A stretch of DNA of 64,000 nucleotides, taken from Ryuthela nishihirai (lineage: Eukaryota; Arthropoda; Arachnida; Araneae; Heptathelidae). How positions within the stretch are numbered: position 1 is the stretch's first letter; every line of letters begins with the position of its first letter. A program made the position numbers and the translations under genes. Shown piece by piece: positions 34,471 to 46,749 of this stretch. The notes under the pieces were generated by a model that was not told the origin of the DNA, ran no database searches, and saw only the letters and a list, made by a program, of their open reading frames with translations. The stretch is taken from the NCBI GenBank assembly GCA_038380435.1, contig JAWZYU010000010.1:46720135-46784134 (forward strand), written 5' to 3'.

Positions 34471-36654
34471 CTAGTTAAAGAAAAATTCAATGTAATGTTC
34501 AGCAAATGGCAAACTAACCAGTCTTTATTGATTCAACAGTACAGAACCTAGCTATTATTCTAACTGACATAGCGTTGTAATAGTAGTCAGGAACATCTTG
34601 TTAGATTAATATCTAACTATTTTTCTAGAGGCATGTTCTTATACAACAAAATCTTTGCATAATAAGAGATGTACCTAACTAATGTTTCAGAGGGCATGAT
34701 ATTGTATGAGAAAATCTGTACAAACTCCCAGCTTATCATTTTATTCATGATGCTATTAATCCTGTTGCACTCAAGTTGACGATATATCGGCACCCGTGTC
34801 ACTACATTAACAGTAAAAAAGGTTCATACATATTTTGTATGAAATTCTAGAGTTGGGAAAGGCGGGGGGGATACCTCTTTTCTTTCCTTGGGGAAGCTCA
34901 GGTCCCAAGTACGTTATAAATATCTAATGTCAAAATAACAAATATCTCTTAATAAGTGATATTTAATGAAAAGTATAACTAATCGAGAGTAGTTGCTAGG
35001 AAACATTGTGATTTATTCAAAAAAATGATAGAAAACTTTCTAGTGAGGAAATACAACCTAGAATTTTTGCTTGCTTTACGAATCTGTGATTTTGCCCCAA
35101 AGGGTAGGACTTTGGATAATTTTCATATGTTGCCAGCGGAGAGCTGATGTTTGAGAGGTAATTTGTTTTTATGCGGTATTTATCCAGCTACTGCAACGGC
35201 CTTCTATTCCTTATTGGTTGAATCTAGGCACTTATTCCCCCTTAAAAAACTTTTTTTTTCGTGTTTTTAATGCAGGGTGGTAATTTGTATCACAATGCAA
35301 AAGTGTTTAGATTGACTCATCTTTCGTTTGATCTGACTTCATTGGCTTTTAGCATTAAATAAAGGCAAAGAAAATGCACTTTATGAAAAACAGCTATTTG
35401 GCAATTCAGTTGTAGCCTCGGTTGTTAATTTTCTTTCATTTGAAGAGCGAATCTCCAATCTATAGGGATTAGATTTCCCACTGTGCAATTTCGTAACAAA
35501 TCATTTCTAAACTCGGATTAAAAGTCTCCTGAACGAACGCATTAAAAACTCATTGCTATAAGAAAAAAATACATCTCTCTTACAAAGCATCAATTTAATA
35601 TCTATTCAGACTAGAAGAATCTATCACACGTTGTTTGAATCTCACCTTCGTCGTACTAATTACGTTGTAGCTTATAGAATAATTTCATGTTCATTTCACC
35701 AATCCCCAGTTTTAATTAACTGCAGTAAGACAAGAAACCTGATTCACAAGATGAATAAAGACTTTTAATAATAAAAACATAATAAGGACTTTTAATAAAA
35801 CGGAAAAAAAAACATCACCGATTGACTAAAGTCGTCTGATGATATTTTTCGTTATTTAAAGAGATCTCCGCACTTCAAAAGTTAGTCAATTTGTTTTTAG
35901 TTTTTAAAACTAAAAATTTAATAACAGCAGGCACTGTTTTTTTTATGTGTGTGAAGAATGCATGAGTATTGGACTCCTCAATTGAAAAGCTTCTTGAACG
36001 GGAAAATTTTTAATTTCAGCCCGCTTTGTGGATTAAAGGATCAATGGCTTTTTTTATATCTTAGGATAAGAAACTAATTAAATGAAGCTCAATGGTGGGT
36101 ATTCCGTGATGTGTAAAATCAGTTGAAGATCTAGTGCTCTATCTGGATATTTATTTTTTAATCTTCTTAATGGAATAAAGCATTTTTTGCTTTGTTTGAT
36201 GATGAACACCAGAAACTGGTCAGAATTCATAAGAATGACTCAGCACGGAACTGTTTTGAGCAAGATACATTAAAATTTGTGTTGCATGATATTTGCAGAA
36301 TAGAAAGAAGTGTTTTAAGTGAAATTCTAAAAGAAAATATTAATAATAATAATAATTAGGAATTTGTTTGTAGTTTTAATATCCGCAATGATCTACAAAG
36401 TAGTACGAGTTAAAAAATTTGAATGAAGACAACAGAACACATTAAATCTCTCTGATCGATTAAAGAAATGTTGCGGAAATTATTCCTAAACTTCATTTCA
36501 ATTAAGTTATAATCACATTTGTTACACTTTTTTTTAACCACACGTTACTAAGCAATCCGTATTAAAATGTTTCTCAGAATATTTGGTACTGGGAATTCCT
36601 TACGAAGTCTGTCATTCTGCGTACCCTATCCCTAAAATTACGTTATATATTTTG

Positions 36655-36912
36655 ATCCAGAATTTGATATATAAATAGAATATATATATAAGCTAACTAT
36701 ATATTACATAAAATACTAACTATGTAAATAATAATTTTATATATAAATAGCACATATATAAGCTAACTATATATTATATAGAATACTAACAACATAAGTA
36801 ATAATTTTATATATAAATAGAATATATATATATACACACATAAGCTAACTATATTATATATATTACTAACTATATAAATAATAATTTATATATAAATAGA
36901 ATACATATAACC
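36655..36912. repeat. AT-rich ~84-bp tandem repeat
   Basis: About three units containing 'tatataaatagaatatatat', 'aagctaactatatatta', 'atactaactatataaata' and 'ataatttta'. Pure A/T apart from the 'agctaac' landmark. Probably slippage-prone. Confidence 0.8.
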
Positions 36913-37723
36913 TATCTAAAATATAAATGCAAACAGCTAGAATCTTTTTGTGTAGAAGTATAGAAGTAAAAAATGAACAAAAACTTAAAAATTAACTTTT
37001 AAAGCTGAAATACTTACAAATTGAAAGATACTTAAATTGAAGAAACCTTTATTGAATCAATGCAAAAAATTATTGCAAATAAAGACTAACTTACTTAGAA
37101 GTAACGAAAATATAAATAACATGATGGAAAAAATCAACAACTCTCTATTCTACTTCATAGAATCTACTCAACTCGCAGATTCCCATAGGCACAACTCACG
37201 AGCATTACTGGCCTTAAAAATATTAGGAAGTCTTTTCTAAACACATTTTCTACTCTGATATTATGCTTGATCAATCAGAAGCATCCGCCTTATTGAACAG
37301 GTTTCAGTAGTTTTACTGATTAAGCAGATAGTACAGATATAACCGACTTCCGTAAAATCCAATTGTAGAACAAAATCGATTTACCGTTTCTTTTGAGTTT
37401 TGAACTTAATTTTTTCGTTTAATATACATATAATTATTATTTTAAAAATATGCAGGTAACTTTTTTTATAAATTCAGAAGTTAATTTTAGGTTATTCCAT
37501 AATACTCTTACATAATCTTAATAAACATTTTTTTTTCATATTTTTTATAAAACACAATGACAAACGAATAATAATCAGATACAGAATGGAAAGAAAGATT
37601 TCTATTCACTTTGAAAGTATATGTAAAATTGAGAATTAGCGGCTACTATTAAAGGTGGCGCTGCAGGCACTAGTACTGAGTGGTTTAACTGTGCTATCAA
37701 GTTATTCTGTGGGTGTTATCCAT

Positions 37724-38078
37724 TCTTTTGCACACAATGAGCTAAATTACGATGTCACAAGGACCCCGAGGGTTCAGAGAAGGTGGGAGAAGGGGACCCA
37801 CTGGAAAGCTGTAAGGAGAGAAATGGCAGTCTCCCGTCAAGGCCATCTAGGATGTTCTTTAATGTTCACAGGGTATGTCTCTCCTGCACACGTGGCACGG
37901 CTTTACGTGTCATCCGACGGATAACATCACAACAGCCTCTCTAAGCCCAAAGGTGTCACTTTTCCCCGCTGGGGCAGGGTGAGAGTTTAGCGGAGATAAA
38001 TCTCAACGCTGACCCAGGTGGGACTCGAACTGGGAACTACAGAATACGAGTCTGGCGCGCTACAAACTGACCCCCCAC
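37724..38078 (-). repeat. SINE family A
   Basis: Minus copy with tail 'cttttgcacacaatgagcta', core (weakly kept: 'cggctttacgtgtcatccga') and head '..gggactcgaactgggaac..ctggcgcgctac'. No clear TSD. The local 89-codon reading frame is a shadow. Confidence 0.75.
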
Positions 38079-38462
38079 ACACATCTCCTTGAGAAGACGA
38101 CTCTCCATAATTTATTACCATATTAAGCCACTTCCCCTATGAGAGATTACGAGGAGCTGTCCCTCTCCCGAAGGAAAAAAAAGAAAAATCAGTAGTCTTA
38201 CATAAATCAAACACCTGTTGTAATATGTGATAATGTTTCTTTCCTGTGCATAGCATCATAATAGAAGAACCACAAAATCGGAGGGATAAACTTTTGGCCA
38301 CAATATTTAGACCGTATTTACGCTATTGGCTTTACTGTGTTCTCCTCAAGTAAAAGAGTAACACTACCGACATGAAAAGAAATTAAAATATAAATTGGTG
38401 GCTTTCAAGGAACATTTAAATTTCACATCCTACCAAAGAACGAAAAGAAATAAGGCACTCAC

Positions 38463-38576
38463 CTTTCGTTCTCTCAAGTTTGTGATCTCTAAGATCTCCT
38501 TTGCCGCGCACTAAAGATTCGTTCTGTTCGCCTTCAAAATCCGACAAACGAAACACGTGGATTCTACTGTCTCTAC
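38463..38576 (-). CDS. GARNL3: GARNL3-like exon D, CNH domain
   Basis: 114-bp exon, acceptor ccttcttag, donor gtgagtgcc. It encodes RDSRIHVFRLSDFEGEQNES and then a charged stretch (LVRGKGDLRDHKLERTK), consistent with a strand ('HVFRLSDF') followed by a surface loop. Codons are split at both ends in register with exons C and E. Confidence 0.85.
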
Positions 38577-38639
38577 CTAAGAAGGAAAAAATTCTAAATC
38601 AAACATTATGTATGAATCATATTTTGATAATATTCCAAC

Positions 38640-38985
38640 ACCGTATTGCACATCATAATGATTAAAAATGCGCTGCATGTTTGAGCAATATTTAAAAATT
38701 ACCTGTATATATGTGCAATAAACTGCAGATCTGAACAATGTTTAAACAATGTTACATATTTGAACAATGTTTTAACAATAAGTGCATATTTGAATAATCT
38801 TTCATCACTGTTTGAACATCAGTTAGATATTTGAATAATATTTTAACACTATTTTAACACGAGAAAAATATTTGAATTTAACAGTAATTTAATATTGGAA
38901 CAATGTTTGAACTCTTATTTAGTAGTTGAATATTAGAATAATACTGGAACACTACTCTGCATATTTGAACAATGTTTGTTAACAC
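38640..38985. repeat. Degenerate tandem array '(catatttgaacaatgtttta)n'
   Basis: The phrases atttgaacaatgttt, atttgaataat and gaacact recur roughly every 30-35 bp from 38680 to 38985. Units are strongly diverged. No coding potential. Confidence 0.6.
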
Positions 38986-38996
38986 GAAGGTTTCGT

Positions 38997-39116
38997 AGGA
39001 GCCTGATAGCATAATACGTCATAGAGAAGTGAGCAAGTCTGGGCCTCATAAGGAAAATAACAGACGTCAAAGAGATAACATCCATGCCAGTATCAGGGAT
39101 TCGAACCTAGGTCCCT
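38997..39116 (-). repeat. SINE family B, partial
   Basis: The 3' core 'aggagcctgatagca' is followed by the body and B box 'gggattcgaacctaggtccc'. The A box is lost where the 15-bp minisatellite begins. Confidence 0.6.
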
Positions 39117-39141
39117 ATGTTCCACACGGTTTGGTGTAATT

Positions 39142-39262
39142 TCTTCGACGGAAATTTGTTCGAAACGAAAATTTGTTCGACGGAGATTTATTCGACGGAA
39201 ATTTATTCGAAACGGAAATTTGTTCGACCGAAATGTGTTGGAAACGGAAATTTTTTCGATCA
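39142..39262 (+). repeat. 15-bp minisatellite (ttcgacggaaatttg)n
   Basis: About eight degenerate units of ttcgacggaaatttg or ttcgaaacggaaatttg. The same unit occurs reverse-complemented at 41777-41935. Confidence 0.85.
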
Positions 39263-41182
39263 GCATTTTATTAAAAGTTTGAGAATTTTGAAATATTGAA
39301 AGGCAGCTAGAGTGTATACTCCTCGATAATGTGTTTTCTGGTTTGTCACTGGGAAATAGTTGGAGGATCTGGGAAGAGAGACGACAGAAGAGCAGTTTTA
39401 AATTTGGCAGAATAATATATTACTTGTTTTACAGACGATTAAGACACCTTTTACTTCTTTTTTGTTTTCATTATTCTTACAAGCTATATTCATAGCTTCG
39501 TAGAAGAAGAAGAATGTTTGAAATTTAAAACTGGAGTATTTACCACAACTACACTTTTTTGTAAACATGCTCAGTGCCGATTTAAGGTTGATATGATCAA
39601 TCTCGTGCAGAATTTAAAGCATTGATCAGTTAAGAGATTGATAGTTAATTTACCGATAGTTAGAAAATCTCAGGAAAGGTTTAAAGTACGGCATTGAGAA
39701 AGGACTTATTTATTCTGAGTTTATCATGTTTATTTTTTGTTAGTTTCCTTCATGTTATTTCATGTTTTGTTTTCGTTTATATTACTTTTCTTCATGCTGC
39801 TTATGTTTCATATTTTGTGATTAGACTTTGTGCTAATCTTGTCTTCGTGATATTTTGTCTTCAATTTTCTGGGCGTCGTAATTTTTGTTTCATTATTGCA
39901 TTTTGTATTTGCTTTTGTAACTTAATTTCCTATTTTTGTTAGAATAATTTACTTTGGTTCTTTTTTTTTATTTCTTATTTTCTTGGGTTTTATCGTTATG
40001 TATTTATTTCCAGCGTTTATTTTTATTTGATTTTATCTGGTGGTTTTTTTCGTGCCAGTTTTTTTTCTCTTTTGGGTAAGTTCTCTCTGCTGATTGTTTT
40101 GTCTCAGATGACTTGGGCTGCTACTCATATTGTGAGAAGTGTCAGCTAGAGGATGATGTCCTTTGTATCATGTGGATAATATAGATTAGTCTGTGGTTGA
40201 TAGATGCTAACTTTGGAATGTTGCTGTGGTGTTGGTGGCCTTGTTTGAGATGGTGAATCCGGTATCTTCTGGGGCCTTTAGGCTGAATGAAGTTTAGAAT
40301 CCTTGCATTTTTAACTTTCTTTGAATCACCTTTGACTGTTGAGAAGTAACCAACTAAAAAATAATGTCTAATTTTTTTCTTCTATTTTTAATTTTCATTG
40401 TTTTTATTTGATATTTTTCTACCACAATTATACACTGAGTGATCATTGAAATATGACCACCACTCAAGTTTCGAAGTCCTATAACTTTTAAAATAAACGT
40501 TTTATGGAAAAATGTGACAAAGGAAAATTAAAGTTCTAAATCATTTCTATCTAAATATGCATTTTCAACAATATTCCTTCAGCATTTAAAGAGTTATGGA
40601 AGTTTGAACCTATAACTATAGTGTTGCTGGACATTGGAAGTTAATTGAAACTGAAATAGGAAATATTACTTCAAACCAGTTCATATATAAATACGTATTT
40701 TAAAAGTGTGTGTAAATAATTTCTTAAACAATTTTTTAACAAATTTCTTAGAAAGAATTGCTATTCTGATAGGGTTAAACTTCAACACCTGCTTAAAGAC
40801 TGTGAGAACATTGTTAAAAATCGAGATTTGATAGATTTGATTTAGACCTTTAAATTATCCTCCGCCACATTTTCTCACAAAACGCTCATTTTAGAAGTTA
40901 TAGAGCTTCGAAGTTAGCGTCCCATTGACATAATATGGGGTGGTCATGTCATGACAATTTCGAATAATTACACTGACTTCAATGATTGTTCAGAGTATGT
41001 ATTTTCTAACAACTTTGATCTTGTGAATACATGAATAAATATTTTGGGTTTTGTGATAGGGTTAAGTGGTCAGATCGAAACAGAATTAACTTAATGCGGT
41101 TCTAGTATGTAATTTTTCTTTCCATTTAAGTGCTCTTTGAAAATTTTTATAGAAAATATGTATTAATAAATAAAAAATAAAT

Positions 41183-41368
41183 ACCCCCTCAAGCAGCTGC
41201 TTGTCACGGAGATCTTACAGGAGCCTGCCAGTTTATATGCCATAGCAGAAGGTTTGTGAGGATGGCAGGACCTCCTCAGATTAACACGAACACCCATGCC
41301 TTACCCTGGGCTCGAACCCAGGTCCCTTAGATCAGTAGCCAAATGCGCTAACCACTCGGCCATGGAAT
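41183..41368 (-). repeat. SINE family B
   Basis: Well-preserved minus copy: tail ataccccctcaagcagctgc, core 'acaggagcctgccag', body 'aggatggcaggacctc', B box gggctcgaacccaggtccc and A box ctaaccactcggccatgg. Confidence 0.82.
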
Positions 41369-41776
41369 TATATATTAATATATATATATATAGCATTAAC
41401 ATTTTTGACTACATTTAAAGTTATTAATATAACCATGGCCCGATTCAAAGAGAAAAGTAAAATTGGGGAGATTCGCCCCCAATTTTACAAAACCATTACA
41501 AAAGATATGTTATTGTATACCGAGACTTAGCCTCCATGACTGTGATGATATGATATCACCATGGCTATGCACATTTTCACACGAAATCAAATACACACCA
41601 TTTAATAGAACAGAGATGAAAAATAACCACAGAATTAAAGTAAATTAAAAACTATTCCACCGTCATCCAGCCCTCCATTGAAAACCACACTAAAATCTTT
41701 CGCTCTGAAGATATACAATCATCCCGACGGAATCAAAGTTATTTTAAGAAAATAACTTTGATTCATTTTCGAAAAG

Positions 41777-41935
41777 ATTTCCGTCGAATAAATTTCCGTT
41801 TCAAATAAAAATCCGTTGAATAAATTTCCATCGAACAAAATTCCGTCGAACAAATTTCCGTCGAATAAATATCCGTCGAACAAATTTCCATCGAACAAAA
41901 CTCTGTCCAACAAATGTTCTCGAACAAGTTTCCGG
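41777..41935 (-). repeat. 15-bp minisatellite, opposite orientation
   Basis: About ten units of caaatttccgtcgaa and variants. Because 15 is divisible by 3 it stays open in several frames (for example repeated LFDGN), but no start, splice or host context supports a protein. Confidence 0.85.
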
Positions 41936-42064
41936 ATATCGTGCCACACACATTACCTAGTCTACAATTGGTTGAGATCTTAACGCTGTGAGCAAATGAA
42001 ACATGAATCAATTAAGATTCGGACTTAGCAAAGCAACAAAAAATAACTTTTTGACTCCTTTTAC

Positions 42065-42163
42065 CTTTTTCAGCTCTGAAGAGAAGAATTCCATGAGCTT
42101 CGACAACACTCAGTTGTTTTATTGGTATTGTTTTGTCGAATATTAATCTATGACTCATTCCCT
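42065..42163 (-). CDS. GARNL3: GARNL3-like exon C, CNH domain
   Basis: 99-bp exon, acceptor cttgtttag, donor gtaaaagg. It encodes EGMSHRLIFDKTIPIKQLSV followed by VEAHGILLFRAEK, with split codons at both ends. The phase fits its neighbours exactly. The pattern 'IKQLSVVEAHGILLF' is a CNH strand repeat in which an interaction strand is followed by a hydrophobic one. Confidence 0.85.
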
Positions 42164-43722
42164 CTAAACAAGAAAGAAAAAGAATAAAAATATCAGTTAC
42201 AAAAATTAAAATAACCACAAAGTACATAGCTTTTAATAAATAATACTTTATTATATTACTTGTACATAAAGTTTATGAGAAATGCAGTGATCGGTTTTTG
42301 CGTGTCAGCCGAATGCGAAAGTCAATCCCGACATTTGGCAAAAATAAATAAAACAATTATATATTTGGTAAAATAAATAAAACAATTATAGATAAAACAA
42401 TTATTTAAGTGGTTTCCAAATTTTTTATAATGATGACCTTTCAGATTGATAAAGATTTCATTGCGTCCCCATTCGTTATCATCCCTCCACTCCCCTAATT
42501 ACACATGCAGTTTTAAGGAATGTTACGTTTGAGTCATGCCAATCAAACAAAGCAACTTAAAATGCACTTGAGAAAGCTTTTAATTCAACAGAGCGATCCT
42601 GTAGGTGCAAGAGTTCTGTTTCTATAAGCAATGCACAAAACTACACAATCGATATCTGATAATTTGAAAAGTACAATCAATTCTATTTTACCATAAAACT
42701 TTCCTGAAAAATTACTCCCCGATTAACAAAGTTTAAAGGGTTTTGGGTTTGCTCCTTACATTTTGCCCCTTTGGGTTTGCTCCTTACATTTTGCAGACCA
42801 CTGCATTATCGACTATCTGCTATATGGTGATTTCATCTGTCTAGTAATTGCGTCTAAAAGTAATGTACGTATGTAAATTTAATAGCTAAATCAATGGTAT
42901 CTTTTATACTTCTGTATGAACTTTAAAATGTTATTGTATAATGTATAATACACGTTTCTATAGAACCCGATCAAATCATTAGGCAATTCCCACGTTATGT
43001 CGACTGAAAGACAAATTTGAAATTCAATAAGTTAAAGAAGAAATTTTTTACCAGAATGAAGCGAAAGTAAATTAAAAATTGTAATAAAGTTTATCAAAAT
43101 CATGGATATTCGTTCAGTATTTAAATAGTTACAGCAGTTCATAGAGAGTTGTCAATATTCTACTTTAAATTTCTGCTTCTTTGCAGTAGTGGATAAGATA
43201 TAAATTTGATCAATCTGAGTTTGTCTATAAGTTTATGTAATTGTCTCTATTCAGAATCTTATTGAAAATATGCAAAAATAGCACTTGATAATATTACAGA
43301 CAGGTATAATTCATATAAGAAGAAAATTATTATAAATTTAATATTTGTGATATATTACAATTGCAATATAAGTACTGCGCGTTTGAGAAAAACACAAAAT
43401 GAAAATAAATTCCTCTATTTCATCAAAGAAAATTAAATAAAGGAGAAATCATCAAAATATATTTTACACATTATATTTCATTAAAAAGTTTAAAACAATC
43501 TGTAACTTTTTTAGTTTTTTTTTTTGCTTTTTAAAAATTAATTAAGATTAAAAATTTAGTTAATTCCTGTATTTCAATATTTTTTAAGGGATTAAAAGTG
43601 CCTATCTTCTTATTTCAAATTATTGACAGTTCAATAAATTTTGGCTCATGCTTTCATCACCATCATAATCATACAAGCTTTTTTCTGTTTCCTTCATTTT
43701 TAAAAGTTCATAAAAAAGTTCC

Positions 43723-43935
43723 ATGGATGAATTTCATGGAAGTTGGGAGGATATTATTTTTGTACAATCGGCAGCTCCAAAAAGAAGTCTAAGAAATACA
43801 CTAATGCAATCCCTAAATATCTCGTGGCTTGCAAACACACTGAAAAAAGGATCAATTCAATTACGTTATGATAAGCAAGTATACACTAGAGGACCTAAAA
43901 CAATATTAAAAATGTTAAAAACAGACACAGATTAA
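43723..43935 (+). other. Unclassified 70-codon ORF in repeat-like region
   Basis: Starts MDEFHGSWEDIIFVQSAAPK. No domain recognised. It lies in a region (to about 44640) with a string of broken frames on the plus strand and the hammerhead-like hairpin at 44444-44483, so a decayed retroelement is plausible but unproven. Confidence 0.25.
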
Positions 43936-44443
43936 CAAGAACCGGTGGAGGCGGTGGGGTTATAGTATACCCCTCATCAATAAAAAAAATGCAACCAGGA
44001 ACAGCCGTATATCGGCGGAAGAAATACGAATTCTTCAGCACAAACGATATGTAGCACAGAATAATGCTAATACAGTCCTTGCCAGAAAAATCATAACAAA
44101 AAATATAATTCCAAGTTTGAAGATGCAAAAATTAGAGCAGTTCCACCAAAAGAATATTAATTAGATATCACAGAGGAATAATTAATATATACGTACCATG
44201 GGATAATATATATGTATCAAGGAGGGAATACCTCATCCACCTTACAAGTGGAAGAAAACCTTTCACGAAAAGCAAAATAAGAAAAAGCAATCTTAAGGGA
44301 AGAAATATAAAGAAACGATACTAACCAAAACAACGGATATCCCTTCAGAAAAGTGGAATAAACTTTAGTGAGCATGCTCAAGGACGTGGCACACACACAC
44401 GGCACAATGAAAAAAGCAACAAGCGACGGCAAAGAGTAATCAT

Positions 44444-44483
44444 CCTCCTTGAAGACGATAGTTTTCATCGAAACGCGTTGAGG
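44444..44483 (+). ncRNA. Hammerhead-like/retroelement hairpin motif (candidate)
   Basis: The sequence cctccttgaagacgatagtt followed by ttcatcgaaacgcgttgagg has ttgaaga (one base from the hammerhead box CUGANGA), a 4-bp stem cgat/atcg, then gaaac, and outer cctc/gagg pairing. The first core C is U and stem III partners are not clear, so this is probably degraded. Such motifs are known from Penelope-like retroelements. Confidence 0.3.
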
Positions 44484-46047
44484 AATGTGTGTAAATGTAA
44501 TTTTAGATACAATAAAAACCTTTTGGATAATGTGCTTCATGAAAGAAAGCGTAGAATTTAATAACGTTAACATCACCATCAAAACGAACTGATTGGAATA
44601 CCGACATCAGAAAGAAATGCTACACAGTTTGCTCGGAATACGAAAGTGAATATCACGGTCGGCATCCTTGCCCCTCGCCCCTCCATTCATCCGAGAGACA
44701 GTGACTGGAAGCAGAGCCGGACAAAACCGAGGAGATACAATCCAGCGACACCCGCAGACCTTCAGGAAGAAGGATACGAGAACCGAGCGAAAGGTTGTAG
44801 TCATTTAATTTTTATTATCCGCTTTCCTTTCTCTTCATTCCTTATTTGGCTTGGAGTGGCATTAGGTGCATATGCAAGGTATTGTTGTAACACAGTGTAA
44901 ACATAGTGAACGTTTTATAGCCTTTAAAAACTGTGTGAAAACAAATATTATTGTTTTACAAAACTGCATTGTTGCCACACGTTGAGGTACATATATATTC
45001 GTGCTTTCCTTTTTGGTTGACTCTAATCCTCCATTTTACTGTATTCAAAAATGTTGGAGTGTCTCCATAATTTTTTCCGTTTTTTAAGTGTTCCGTTAAC
45101 CTTAATATTAACTAATTCTAAGCCAACATGGCTTCGAATACGTTGGAGGATAATATTTTTTCTCTTCTTGAAACTTTTGGAGCAGGTATACAAGATTTCT
45201 TGAATAAATAAAACAATAAGTTGACAGTTTTGTTTGATTCAAAATAGTGCACAAGCATCATCAGCGGAAATGATTTTTTTTTCAAACGTTAAAGACCGTA
45301 GAAGTGCAGAACTAATAAAGTTCTACTGTTTAAATATTATAAAAAATAATAAATTTGAAGCATCAAGGCTAATCACTCGGGGAAAAAACGCTCCTGATGA
45401 TTCGTTAGTTGAAGTATTTTTTTTCGTCACTGGAAAACTGAATATTAATAAACAAAAAGGTGTTCGGACTTATTAAGTCCATTTCTTTACAATTCGCAAA
45501 AATCTTATAAAATAAGAGAGCATGCACCTCTATTTTTACATACGATACACACATAGACTCCAGAAGAAGTTTTTTCAAATGGGAAACAATCATAGGCATT
45601 GGAAGTTTGAAAATGGAGTATTATTGCCACCCTCTGAACTGGCATATATCACTAAATTGTACTTAGCTTCAAAGTCTCTAGACGATTAAGGGGTAAAAGC
45701 TCTCTTAGAGACTAACCAACCGTTTAAACTTGCAAAGAGTTACCTCAAACGTTAGATAACTAATATATACAATTTGAACTATTTCAGTTTAAGATTATTT
45801 TTACGGTGAAGAAAAGTTTGTCTGTCTATGGAATAATTTCTGCCAATGCCCATGGGCAAAACGTAAGTAGGTACGTATTTATGAAGAGGAGCAGCTTCAT
45901 TGCTTTCATTTGTTAATACTGAAATAATGTTCCCATATTGAGTGACAATAAATAATACATTTTAAAAATTTAATGTAGTTAACTGAATTAAGAATTTTGA
46001 TACAAAAACTGCAATCCTTACGAACATGTCACATGCAATGAAATAGC

Positions 46048-46413
46048 AAAATACAGGGTGTTTCTAAAAAGATGCAACCCTCTATTGTATTTTTCTGTTT
46101 AAACTTGACAATAGAAAAAATTTTCAAAAGATGCAAATTAGACATATATCTACCTAATTAGATTTCCTGCAACTTGGATGCAGGTTCGTACCCATTTCAT
46201 GACATTTGCAGCAACCTTTCGTAATGTTTGTTTTCTTATGTTTAAAATCTCTCTTTCAATGTTAGCCTTCAAGTCTTCAAGTGTATGAGGATTGTTTTGA
46301 AACACTACACATTTAAGATATCCCCAAAGGAATAAATTTGAAGGAGTAAGATCTGGGGTTCTTGGGGGCCATAAATGTTTTGAAATCAAATGATTTATAC
46401 AATTTTTATACAA
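46048..46413 (-). pseudogene. Mariner-like transposase C-terminus with one TIR
   Basis: The ORF at 46150-46413 carries LWPPRTPDLTPSNLFLWGYL followed by K, the third catalytic region of IS630/mariner-type transposases, and ends with the usual 'V..C.Q..G..' tail. At 46055 lies cagggtgtttctaaaaagat, a terminal-repeat-like sequence resembling the end of the element at 22796. The N-terminal half and the other end are absent. Confidence 0.82.
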
Positions 46414-46540
46414 TTGTGAATGTTAATATTCTCCACTAAACAAAAAAGAAAATATTCTTTTTATGAGCACAAAAAAGTTCTATTTAAGCAATAAAAACAA
46501 TGCGTATGCCGTATGTGCCTTTTTCTGTTTGTAAACTATA

Positions 46541-46749
46541 AATAAATAAATACCCCCTCAAACAGCTGCTTGCCACAGAGGTCTGACAGGAGCCTGTCAG
46601 TTTATATGCCATAGTGGAAATTTCTGTGAGGATGGCAGGACCTCAGCAGAAAAACAACACACACACATCCATGCCTTACCCGGGGCTCGAACCCAGGTCC
46701 CTTAGATCACTAGCCAAGCGTGCTAACCACTCGGCCATGGGACGGAAAA
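46541..46749 (-). repeat. SINE family B, 11-bp TSD
   Basis: Bounded by tgtaaactata at 46530-46540 and 46750-46760. It has an (aaat)n-type tail, then 'ccccctcaaacagctgct', core 'gacaggagcctgtcag', B box ggggctcgaacccaggtccc and A box ctaaccactcggccatggg. This copy defines the ends of family B. Confidence 0.9.

Larger units (their letters stand above)
34471..38462 (-). other. Intron between GARNL3-like exons D and E
   Basis: 4.0 kb. Apart from an AT tandem array (36655-36912) and SINE A8, the stretches 34471-36654, 36913-37723 and 38079-38462 contain nothing I recognise. Confidence 0.6.
38577..42064 (-). other. Intron between GARNL3-like exons C and D
   Basis: 3.5 kb with a degenerate tandem array, two SINE B copies and two minisatellites listed separately. 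The stretches 39300-41182 and 41369-41760 show nothing recognisable beyond T-rich runs near 39960-40060. Confidence 0.6.

Noticed and set aside
41719..42011. A protein with a repeated LFDGN pentapeptide
   Set aside because: The frame is generated by the 15-bp minisatellite; no start context, splice sites or non-repetitive coding sequence.
43895..44582. Minus-strand ORFs of 77 and 121 codons
   Set aside because: No domain, no conserved context; hydrophobic composition follows from A-rich plus-strand sequence.
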